Shown here one piece after another: positions 29,029 to 37,409 of a stretch of DNA of 64,000 nt. The stretch lies in NCBI RefSeq assembly GCF_900106555.1, contig NZ_FNOE01000006.1:62001-126000 (forward strand). The letters are read 5' to 3'. This stretch comes from Nitrosomonas oligotropha. GTDB taxonomy: Bacteria > Pseudomonadota > Gammaproteobacteria > Burkholderiales > Nitrosomonadaceae. The position numbers and the translations under genes are program-made. Each line of letters starts with the position of its first letter. The stretch's first letter is position 1. The notes beneath the pieces were generated by a model, which had not been told where the DNA came from, ran no database searches, and saw only the letters and a program-made list of their open reading frames with translations.

Positions 29029-30977
29029 CCGGTTCGGATTGCGGCAATCAAGCAATTTACAGGCTACCAGGCAAATGGCTGAGTCATTCGCTGGCGCGAT
29101 GGAACCCTTTGGCTGCTATCAATCTCAATACCATCAATCCATTTGTAAAGCAGCGGCAAATTTTCTCATCACCGGAAACTCATCGCTCTAATTCTCAATT
29201 GCTGACTACTTTTCTGAAATACCGATTGCATTGGATTGCGCTGTTAATACTAACCAGCGCTTTTCCCCTCCCGGCGATGGCCCAGGAAACATCGGGATCA
29301 TCCGGCAATCCGGCGATCGTCACGTTATCGGCGCCGGATCCGGTCAAGGAAATGCTGCAAAAATACATTCAACTCCCCCAGGAACCGTTTGCCAGCGACT
29401 ACGATGAATTACTCTTTCTGCACCGCGTGCAAAAGGAAATTCGCGACATCCTGGCAACTGAAGGTTACTTCAACCCTAGCGTGTCCATCGCGCAGCAATC
29501 CGCACAAACCTTAACCAAGACTGCCGAAATCACAGTCGATCCCGGCGAGCTAACACACGTCGGTTCGGTCACGATTGAATTTTCCGGTGACATTGCCAAT
29601 GGCGATGAAAACCACCGCAAGCGCATCGAACGGTTGCGCGCCGCCTGGCCTCTCAGCGCCGGGCAGCCGTTCCGCTCCGCCATTTGGGAGCAGGCCAAAT
29701 CGGCGTTGATCGCTGACCTGACACAACGGGCATTCGCCGCAGCAACGATCACCGCCAGCCAAGCCAGCGTCGACCCCGGCGAGGCACGCGCGGATCTGGT
29801 GATTACCGTCGATTCCGGGCCGGTGTTCTACTTCGGCGATATCCGGATCACCGGCTTGCAACGCTACGATGCAACACTGATCACCCGGCTCGCGCCGTTC
29901 AAAGCGGGTGATGAGTATCAGCGCGATTTGCTGCATCAATATCAAATCCTGCTGCAGAAAGCGCCACAATTCAGTACTGTATCGGTCAGCATCTCGCCGG
30001 ACATCGCACTGCATCAAGCAGCGCCGGTTCAAGTCGCGCTGACGGAAGCGCAAGCGCAGCGTTTTGCCTTCGGCGCCGGTTACAGCTCGAACAATGGCGC
30101 GCGTGGCGAAATCAATTACCGCCATCATAATTTTCTCGATCAAGCCTGGAATCTCACCAGCCTGCTGCGTCTCGAACAAAAGCGGCAAACGTTTCTAGCA
30201 GGAATCGACACCCTGCCCGATCAAAACAATATCAATCATTCGCTCAGCGCCAGCCTGCAGATGACGGATATCGCAGGTCTGAAAACCGATGTGCAAAAAA
30301 TCGGTATGACGCGTAATTACCAGACCGCGACGACGGTTATGCAGCTCGGTTTGAATTGGCAACGCGAGCATAAAAAACCCGATGGTGCGAACGATCAGAT
30401 CAACCAGGCGTTGGTACTGGATTGGCGCTGGCGGCGGCTGATCGTCGATGATCCGGTCAATGTCCGGCGCGGCGATATTACCGAAGTACGCGTCGGCGGC
30501 GGCATCAGACAATTACTATCGGATCAGGATTTCATCCGCACTTATGTCAGCCATCAAAGCTGGTGGCCGGTGGGAGCGCGCGATACATTTTTCCTGCGGG
30601 CTGAGGCCGGTTATACATTGGCCTCGTCGCGCTTCGGCATTCCGCAGGAATATCTGTTTCGCGCCGGTGGTATCCAGTCACTACGCGGTTATGATTTTAA
30701 AAGCATCGGCGTGCACGAAGGTAGCGCCGTGGTCGGTGGCCGGGTCATGGCGACCGGCACCGCCGAGTATACGCATTGGCTGACGCAGCAATGGGGCGCA
30801 GCAGCATTCACCGATATTGGCAGCGCGGCCGATCGCTGGCAAGACATGCGCATGTTTCTCGGCTATGGCGCGGGAGTACGCTGGCGCAGTCCGGCGGGTC
30901 CGCTGGCGCTCGATCTGGCGCGCGCCCACGAAACCGGCACGCTACGCGTGCATTTTTCAATGGCTGTCGCTTTTTGA
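29025..30977 (+). CDS. tamA: Translocation and assembly module outer-membrane protein TamA
   Basis: This Omp85-family protein (650 residues from the ATG at 29025) sits in the outer membrane and works with TamB. A signal-peptide-like segment is at about residues 67-86 (HWIALLILTSAFPLPAMAQE), unusually far from the first ATG. A TTG at 29199 in the same frame would place it nearer the N-terminus and may be the true start. POTRA-like domains follow (ERLRAAWPLSAGQPFRSAIW, then GDIRITGLQRYDA), and then a 16-strand barrel domain (FAFGAGYSSNNGARGEINYR, RAGGIQSLRGYDF, ending FSMAVAF). It overlaps the malQ-treY stop codon (ATGA) and lies 16 nt before tamB. Confidence 0.9.
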   Translation: MTGSDCGNQAIYRLPGKWLSHSLARWNPLAAINLNTINPFVKQRQIFSSPETHRSNSQLLTTFLKYRLHWIALLILTSAFPLPAMAQETSGSSGNPAIVTLSAPDPVKEMLQKYIQLPQEPFASDYDELLFLHRVQKEIRDILATEGYFNPSVSIAQQSAQTLTKTAEITVDPGELTHVGSVTIEFSGDIANGDENHRKRIERLRAAWPLSAGQPFRSAIWEQAKSALIADLTQRAFAAATITASQASVDPGEARADLVITVDSGPVFYFGDIRITGLQRYDATLITRLAPFKAGDEYQRDLLHQYQILLQKAPQFSTVSVSISPDIALHQAAPVQVALTEAQAQRFAFGAGYSSNNGARGEINYRHHNFLDQAWNLTSLLRLEQKRQTFLAGIDTLPDQNNINHSLSASLQMTDIAGLKTDVQKIGMTRNYQTATTVMQLGLNWQREHKKPDGANDQINQALVLDWRWRRLIVDDPVNVRRGDITEVRVGGGIRQLLSDQDFIRTYVSHQSWWPVGARDTFFLRAEAGYTLASSRFGIPQEYLFRAGGIQSLRGYDFKSIGVHEGSAVVGGRVMATGTAEYTHWLTQQWGAAAFTDIGSAADRWQDMRMFLGYGAGVRWRSPAGPLALDLARAHETGTLRVHFSMAVAF

Positions 30978-30993
30978 TAAGGTAAAGCCGTTC

Positions 30994-33900
30994 ATGATCG
31001 ATCAACACACTAAAAACCCGCTTCCACCCAAAGCCGCGCAGCGCTATCGCAAGCTGGCGATCGGCTTAGTGCTTTTGCTGGCACTGACGGCCACCGCCGG
31101 TTACTGGTTGCTGTACAGCGCATCCGGATTGCAATCGGCCGCCGCCGCTGCTAATCGTTGGGGCGGCGGCATGATCCGGTTGACCGGTGTGCACGGCACG
31201 CTGCAAGACTTGCACATTGAAACTATTCATTTCAACAACACTGAACTGTCGCTAACGCTACAGAATCTCCACATGCGCTGGGATCCGGCGCAATTGTTTC
31301 ACCGGCAGATCAGTATCCAGCGGCTGGCGCTGGCGTCGATCCACATCGATCAGCACGCGATTGACACCGCACCTTCCGCTCCGCAACCGCCGGATAGCTT
31401 ACTGCTGCCGTTCGGATTATCGATTGCAAGCATGACTGCCGATGCCATCCATCTCAATGCGGCATCCCAGGAAGATGCCGCACCGGTAATCACCGATTTA
31501 GCGCTGACACTGGAAAGCGACGGCCAGCATCACCAGCTCAAGCAACTGAATTTCACCACACCGTGGGCAACCGTCGAATCGCAAGCGGAGCTTGACGGCA
31601 ACGCGCCGTTTGCACTGAATGCGCGTATTGGCGCTATCGCTGCCGGTTCATGGGGCGGTATCGACACAACCGTCACCGGCAATTTGAATCAACTCACGAT
31701 TCAATCCGCCAGCCGCCCGCCCGCAACCAATATGACACTGCAAGCGCAATTACAACCGTTTGCCGCAAACCCGGTTACGCAACTACACGCCATCCTGCAA
31801 CAGTGGAATCCGAGTGATTTTGCGGCAAATGCGCCGCAAGCGAAGCTGTCGGTGTCGGCACAGTTGACGCAAAATGAGGCCGGACAATTGACAGGTAATA
31901 TCGACATCGAAAATCATGCGCCCGCACCGCTCGACCAAGGCGGCATCCCGCTGTCGGCCATCCATGCCCGCGCACTGATTTCTTCTCAATTGCTGGCGCT
32001 GCCGGAGATTCGCGCGTTATCCGGAAAAGGTGGCGTTGTGCGCGGACCGTTGGCTTGGGATCGGAACAAGCACACCCTCACAGCGGACTTGGCAGTCGAG
32101 CGGATCGATCCGCAGCAATTGGACACTCGACTGCAAAGCGCCGCTATCTCGGGCAAGATCGAGCTCACCGGCGATGCGGACAAGCAATCCGCCCGCGCCG
32201 ATCTGCGCGACGGGTCGCTGCGTTTAACTGCCGGAATTACCCGTGACGCCGATGAACTCATACTCGAACAATTCAATTTGCAACGCAACCGCTCGCGCTT
32301 GACTGGTCAAGGCAAACTGCAACTGACCGGAGAACAAATGTTTGACGTGTCGGGAGCATTGATCAATTTCAACAGCGCGGATTTTATTCAGACCGCCGAT
32401 TCCAGCCTGAACGCCACCCTACAAGTATCCGGTCAATTGCTGCCAATGGTTAGTGGTACTTTAACCTATGCCATTCACAACAGCCGTCTGGCGAAATCGC
32501 CGGTCAACGGTTCGGGTGAAATCGCATTCACCGGTACCGGCCGCTTCAGTGGCAAGGCCGAATTGCTGGCAGGTTCAAACCGGCTGCTCGCGCACGGCCG
32601 CATGGACGGCGAACAGCACGATGTCCAACTGACAGTGAATGCCCCAGCGTTGGCACAACTGGGTTTGGGTGTATCTGGCGACTTGCAGACACAGCTTACT
32701 TTCCGCGGCACGATGCAAGCGCCCGATCTCGATTGGAAATTGACCAGCAAACAACTGGAATTACCCGGCAAACAAAAACTCTCGGGCATTTCCGCCAGCG
32801 CACGATGGCATCAAAAAGACACCATTGCACTGAACCTTGCCGTGGAGACTTACCGCGCGCACGAACAAGCAACGATCAAGCAGTTATCCGCTATCCTCGA
32901 CGGTAAAACCGCGGGTCACCGTCTGGCGGTCAACGCCAATATCAATAAAGATACCGCCGTTCAATTGGCGGCAAGCGGCAGCTTGAGTCCTGCAAAGCCG
33001 GGACTACCGCCGCGCTGGCAGGGTCAGTTGACCGAGCTCTCCGCCACCGGGAACATGCCGGTTCGCCTGCTGGCACCGGCGGCACTCGCGGCCAGCACCA
33101 CTTTGTTTTCGCTGAACGATGCAGCACTGTCGATTTCCAGCGGATCGGTCCGTATCGAGCAATTGCACTGGACGCCCAGTAGCTGGAAAACCCGCGGCGA
33201 TTTCACCGGCATTGCACTGTTGCCCGACACACCGGCGCACGCAAAAGACGCTCCGCTGCAATTGGGTGGCCGCTGGCAGTTCGATGCCGCCGCGCAACTG
33301 ACCGGCGAATTGCACATTCAACGCGAACGCGGCGACTGGACTTTGCCCGGCGATGTGCCGCAACGGTTGGGATTGCAGCAATTGCAACTGCAAGCAACCG
33401 CACGGCACGGAAACCTGTCCGGACAATTCGCGCTGAACAGCGAAGCGCTGGGGAGCGTTCAGGCGGAATTAGCGCTGATGCTGCCGTCAAAGAAAACACA
33501 GTGGTCCACTGCCAAGGAATCACCACTGCAGGGTAATATCCACGCCACCCTCACCAGCTTGAAATGGCTCAACGCATCCGGTAATAATCTGCGCGCCGAT
33601 GGCGAATTGCGGGTCCAGGCCGGTATCCACGGTACCTTGCAGCAACCCGATATCCACGGCACGGTTGCCGGCACGAATTTAAGCCTGGCTTTACTGGAAC
33701 AAGGAATTCGCTTGCAGCAAGGTACTTTGGCCGCGCGTTTTCAGCAAGCGAATTTGCACATCGACCGGTTGCATTTTGCCAGTCCCCATGCAGCGCCGCC
33801 GGACAACCGCCTGTTCCGCGATCTGGCTCTGCAGGATACGGCTGGTTCGTTGACTGTCAGCGGCAAGATCGGATTAACCGGCAGCTCGGGTCAGCTCGAT

Positions 33901-34833
33901 TTCTCCCTCGACCGGCTGCCGCTTGCGCATAAAACCGATTACTGGATCGTCACTTCCGGCCAAGGCGCCATCCACTTGCAAAACAACCGTCTCAGCGTCA
34001 CCGGCGGCCTACAAACCGATGCGGGATTGATCATGCAACCGCCGGAAAACCGCCCGGCGTTACCGGACGATATCGTTCTGGTGAATACCCCGTCAGCACA
34101 ACAGCCGCAAAAACTGGCGCTGGACCTGGACATGAACCTGAACTTAGGCGAGAAGTTTTATATTCGTGCTTCCGGCCTGGAAGGCCGTCTAACCGGACAA
34201 CTGCAAGCCCGCAGCAGCGGCAATCAGCCGCTCAAGCTCACCGGCACCATCGCCGCCCAGGACGCCGCATTCAAGGCATACGGCCAGGACTTGAAAGTCA
34301 GACGCGGCATCGTCAGCTTCCAAGGTTCGCTCGATGATCCGAACCTGAATGTGCTGGCGGTGCGAGAGGGTCTGGCAGTCGAAGCCGGTGTCGAAATCGC
34401 CGGATCAGTACGTCACCCGCGCGTGAAACTGGTGTCGACGCCGGAAGTTCCCGATACTGAAAAGCTGTCCTGGATCGTGCTGGGTAGAAAACCCGACACC
34501 AGCGGACTCGATACTTCGGTATTACTGTCGGCTGCCGGTTCGATACTCGGCGGCCAATCCGGCAGCGGTCTCACTGACCGGATTACCCAAGCGCTCGGCG
34601 TCGACGAGATCACGTTCAAGCAAGCTGGCGTTGGCAGCTCTTTGAGCGGACAAATCGGCGTGATCGGCAAACGCATTTCATCGCGCGCGTACTTGAGTTA
34701 CGAACGCGGCCTAACCGCCACGACGATAGGTATCACCAAATTGACTTACAATCTGACGCCCAAAGTGACCGTTGTCACCCAAGCGGGTGAAGACAGCGCA
34801 GTGGATCTTTTCTATACGATTCAGTTTGATTGA
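30994..34833 (+). CDS. tamB: Translocation and assembly module inner-membrane protein TamB
   Basis: This 1279-residue AsmA-like protein is anchored by one N-terminal helix (LAIGLVLLLALTATAGYWLL, about residues 19-38). The long periplasmic part consists of repeated beta-strands that form a hydrophobic groove between the membranes, used in lipid movement and outer-membrane protein assembly. The C-terminal DUF490 region is clear: LKLTGTIAAQDAAFKAYGQD, RRGIVSFQGSLDDPNLNVLA, and a final FYTIQFD. The ATG at 30994 is chosen because the frame upstream (to 30817) overlaps tamA. It is the last gene of the operon that begins with treS. Confidence 0.93.
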   Translation: MIDQHTKNPLPPKAAQRYRKLAIGLVLLLALTATAGYWLLYSASGLQSAAAAANRWGGGMIRLTGVHGTLQDLHIETIHFNNTELSLTLQNLHMRWDPAQLFHRQISIQRLALASIHIDQHAIDTAPSAPQPPDSLLLPFGLSIASMTADAIHLNAASQEDAAPVITDLALTLESDGQHHQLKQLNFTTPWATVESQAELDGNAPFALNARIGAIAAGSWGGIDTTVTGNLNQLTIQSASRPPATNMTLQAQLQPFAANPVTQLHAILQQWNPSDFAANAPQAKLSVSAQLTQNEAGQLTGNIDIENHAPAPLDQGGIPLSAIHARALISSQLLALPEIRALSGKGGVVRGPLAWDRNKHTLTADLAVERIDPQQLDTRLQSAAISGKIELTGDADKQSARADLRDGSLRLTAGITRDADELILEQFNLQRNRSRLTGQGKLQLTGEQMFDVSGALINFNSADFIQTADSSLNATLQVSGQLLPMVSGTLTYAIHNSRLAKSPVNGSGEIAFTGTGRFSGKAELLAGSNRLLAHGRMDGEQHDVQLTVNAPALAQLGLGVSGDLQTQLTFRGTMQAPDLDWKLTSKQLELPGKQKLSGISASARWHQKDTIALNLAVETYRAHEQATIKQLSAILDGKTAGHRLAVNANINKDTAVQLAASGSLSPAKPGLPPRWQGQLTELSATGNMPVRLLAPAALAASTTLFSLNDAALSISSGSVRIEQLHWTPSSWKTRGDFTGIALLPDTPAHAKDAPLQLGGRWQFDAAAQLTGELHIQRERGDWTLPGDVPQRLGLQQLQLQATARHGNLSGQFALNSEALGSVQAELALMLPSKKTQWSTAKESPLQGNIHATLTSLKWLNASGNNLRADGELRVQAGIHGTLQQPDIHGTVAGTNLSLALLEQGIRLQQGTLAARFQQANLHIDRLHFASPHAAPPDNRLFRDLALQDTAGSLTVSGKIGLTGSSGQLDFSLDRLPLAHKTDYWIVTSGQGAIHLQNNRLSVTGGLQTDAGLIMQPPENRPALPDDIVLVNTPSAQQPQKLALDLDMNLNLGEKFYIRASGLEGRLTGQLQARSSGNQPLKLTGTIAAQDAAFKAYGQDLKVRRGIVSFQGSLDDPNLNVLAVREGLAVEAGVEIAGSVRHPRVKLVSTPEVPDTEKLSWIVLGRKPDTSGLDTSVLLSAAGSILGGQSGSGLTDRITQALGVDEITFKQAGVGSSLSGQIGVIGKRISSRAYLSYERGLTATTIGITKLTYNLTPKVTVVTQAGEDSAVDLFYTIQFD

Positions 34834-34988
34834 CAACACAGCATACCCATCGATAGACAAGATGTAGCAGTACGAAGTAACGCAAGCGGGATCGAAATCG
34901 CACAATCCGACTCGATAGTAAGATATTGCGACCCCACCGCCTCTTGGTTTACCATCCCTACCCACTTCAACGACCGAAACACCACTCC

Positions 34989-37214
34989 ATGCTGCCATCC
35001 ATCGAACAACGCCTCGCCACCGAACTCGCGGTTAAATTCTCACAAATCCAAGCCACTGTGCAATTGCTCGACGATGGCGCGACGGTGCCATTTATTGCAC
35101 GTTATCGCAAGGAGGCAACCGGCGGGTTGGACGATGCGCAGTTGCGGTTGCTGGCGGAGCGGTTGCATAGTTTGCGCGAGCTGGAGAAGCGGCGTGCGGC
35201 GATCGTTACGGCGATTGAAAAGCTCGGCAAGATGACGCCGCCGTTGCTCGATGCGTTGACGCACGCAACGGACAAAGCGCATCTGGAGGATTTGTACCTG
35301 CCGTACCGCAAGAAGCGCCGCACCAAGGCGCAGATTGCGCATGAGGCCGGGTTGCAGCCATTGGCGGATAGCCTATTAAACGATCCGCGGCTCGATCCGG
35401 AGGCGGAAGCCGCGAAATACCTGAAAGCGCCGTTCACCACCGAAGAAGGTGACAATCCCGGCGTGGCGGATGCAGCGGCTGCGCTGGAAGGCGCGCAGCA
35501 TATCCTGATCGAGCGTTTCGCCGAGCATGCGCCGTTGTTGCAAACGTTGCGTGACTACTTGCGTGCGCACGGCGTGCTGACGGCGAAAGCCGCCAAGGAC
35601 AAAAAAGACGACGACACCAAATACACCGATTACCACGAGTACAGCGAAGCAATCGGCAAAATCCCGTCGCATCGCGCATTGGCGTTGCTGCGCGGGGAGC
35701 GCGAAGGCGTTTTGAAACTGAAGCTGCTGCTGGATTCCGAGCTGGAAGACAAATCCCGCAACTTGGCGCTGAATCCGTGCGAATTGATGATTGGACGGGT
35801 ATTCAACATCCGCGACCAGAAACGTGCGGCCGATGGCTGGTTGATCGACACCGTGCGCACCGCCTGGCGCACGAAAATCTTTGCGCACCTGGAAACCGAG
35901 TTGATGGGCAACTTGCAGGAAAACGCTGAAACCGAGGCGATCCGGGTGTTTGCGCAGAACCTCAAAGCCCTGCTGCTCGCCCCGCCCGCCGGGGCGAGCG
36001 TGACCATCGGACTCGATCCGGGTTTGCGCACCGGTGTGAAGGTAGCTATTGTGGACGCGACCGGCAAAGTGCTCGATACCGCGACGATTTATCCGCACGC
36101 GCCGAGAAACGATTGGGACGGCGCATTGCACACGCTAAAGCAGCTGGCGGAGCGCCATTCCGCGACCCTGATTGCCATCGGCAACGGCACCGCGTCGCGC
36201 GAAACCGATCATCTGGCCAAGGAGCTGAGCAAAAAATATCCGCAGCTCAAGCTGACGTCGATCATGGTGTCGGAAGCCGGTGCTTCGGTGTACTCCGCGT
36301 CCGAATTGGCGTCGGAAGAATTGCCGGATTTGGATGTGTCGCTGCGCGGCGCGGTATCGATCGCCCGGCGGCTGCAAGACCCGCTGGCCGAATTGGTCAA
36401 GATCGACCCGAAATCGATCGGCGTCGGCCAATACCAGCATGACGTCAATCAAAGCCAGCTGGCACAATCGCTCGACGCCGTGGTGGAAGACAGCGTCAAC
36501 GCCGTCGGTGTCGACGTCAACACCGCGTCACCGGCGTTGCTGCGCTATGTGGCCGGGCTGAACAGCAAAATCGCGCACAACATCGTCGCGCACCGCAACA
36601 GCAAGGGCCGCTTCGCCAAACGCGCCGATCTGCTGAAAGTCCCCAGCCTGGGTGAAAAAACCTTCGAACAAGCGGCCGGATTCTTGCGCATTCCGGGCGG
36701 TAACAATCCGCTCGACGCCTCCGCCGTGCACCCGGAATCGTATCCGCTGGTCGAGCGGATTCTCGCCGACATCAACCTGAAAGTCAGCGAACTGATCGGC
36801 AATCAATCCGCGCTGAAATCGATCCGCCCGGAAAAATACACCACGGCGCAATCCGGTCTGCTGACCGTCAAGGACATACTGCACGAACTGGAAAAACCCG
36901 GCCGCGACCCGCGTTCATCGTTCAAAACCGCGACGTTCAAGGAAGGCGTCGAATCGATCAAGGACTTGCACCCCGGCATGGTGCTCGAAGGCGTGGTCAC
37001 CAATGTCGCCGCGTTCGGCGCGTTCGTCGACATCGGCGTGCATCAGGACGGCCTGGTGCACATCTCGGCGCTGGCGGACAAATTCGTCAAGGATCCGCAT
37101 GCGGTGGTGAAAGTGGGTCAAGTGGTCACGGTCAAAGTGCTGGAAGCCGATGAGAAGCGCAAACGGATTGCCCTGACGATGCGGCTGGGCGATAGCACAG
37201 CGGCAAAACGCTAA
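34989..37214 (+). CDS. tex: Tex-family RNA-binding transcription accessory protein
   Basis: This 741-residue cytoplasmic protein has the Tex domain order: helical N-terminal part (IPFIARYRKEATG-like segment FIARYRKEATGGLDDAQLR), a YqgF-like RNase H fold (VTIGLDPGLRTGVKVAIVD), paired helix-hairpin-helix motifs (AVGVDVNTASPALLRYV) and a C-terminal S1 domain (GMVLEGVVTNVAAFGAFVDI). Homologues bind nucleic acids and affect transcription and tolerance to stress. The start at 34989 (MLPSIEQRLATE) fits the family better than 34926. Its TAA stop lies within the terminal repeat of a MITE-like element, so insertion may have redefined its end by a few residues. Confidence 0.95.
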   Translation: MLPSIEQRLATELAVKFSQIQATVQLLDDGATVPFIARYRKEATGGLDDAQLRLLAERLHSLRELEKRRAAIVTAIEKLGKMTPPLLDALTHATDKAHLEDLYLPYRKKRRTKAQIAHEAGLQPLADSLLNDPRLDPEAEAAKYLKAPFTTEEGDNPGVADAAAALEGAQHILIERFAEHAPLLQTLRDYLRAHGVLTAKAAKDKKDDDTKYTDYHEYSEAIGKIPSHRALALLRGEREGVLKLKLLLDSELEDKSRNLALNPCELMIGRVFNIRDQKRAADGWLIDTVRTAWRTKIFAHLETELMGNLQENAETEAIRVFAQNLKALLLAPPAGASVTIGLDPGLRTGVKVAIVDATGKVLDTATIYPHAPRNDWDGALHTLKQLAERHSATLIAIGNGTASRETDHLAKELSKKYPQLKLTSIMVSEAGASVYSASELASEELPDLDVSLRGAVSIARRLQDPLAELVKIDPKSIGVGQYQHDVNQSQLAQSLDAVVEDSVNAVGVDVNTASPALLRYVAGLNSKIAHNIVAHRNSKGRFAKRADLLKVPSLGEKTFEQAAGFLRIPGGNNPLDASAVHPESYPLVERILADINLKVSELIGNQSALKSIRPEKYTTAQSGLLTVKDILHELEKPGRDPRSSFKTATFKEGVESIKDLHPGMVLEGVVTNVAAFGAFVDIGVHQDGLVHISALADKFVKDPHAVVKVGQVVTVKVLEADEKRKRIALTMRLGDSTAAKR

Positions 37215-37361
37215 GGAAACGCTGATTAATTCGGCGAACGAGATGAAGCACGAGGCGCACGGAACACAGCAACCGAGGCATATCTTACTAGATAGGCAAG
37301 GGAGCGAGTACCGCGCAACGAAGTGATTCGCTCGTGTAGTCAATTAATCAGCGCTTCCTTA
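37212..37361. mobile_element. 150-bp MITE-like element with 20-bp terminal inverted repeats
   Basis: The left end TAAGGAAACGCTGATTAATT (37212-37231) and the reverse complement of the right end (37342-37361) match at 19 of 20 bases. The 110 bp between have no ORF of note and some internal dyad structure. Size, lack of a coding region and palindromic ends fit a miniature inverted-repeat element moved in trans. The left repeat supplies the tex stop codon. No clear target duplication was found, and no second copy was seen in the window. It could also act as a hairpin at the tex 3' end. Confidence 0.7.
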
Positions 37362-37409
37362 ACCGCTCGGTTTGATTGCGATACCATTGCCGCTGGCAAG
37401 CAGCCACCG

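Noticed and set aside
30817..30993. Upstream start for tamB
   Set aside because: The stretch overlaps tamA in another frame, and the membrane anchor follows only from 30994.
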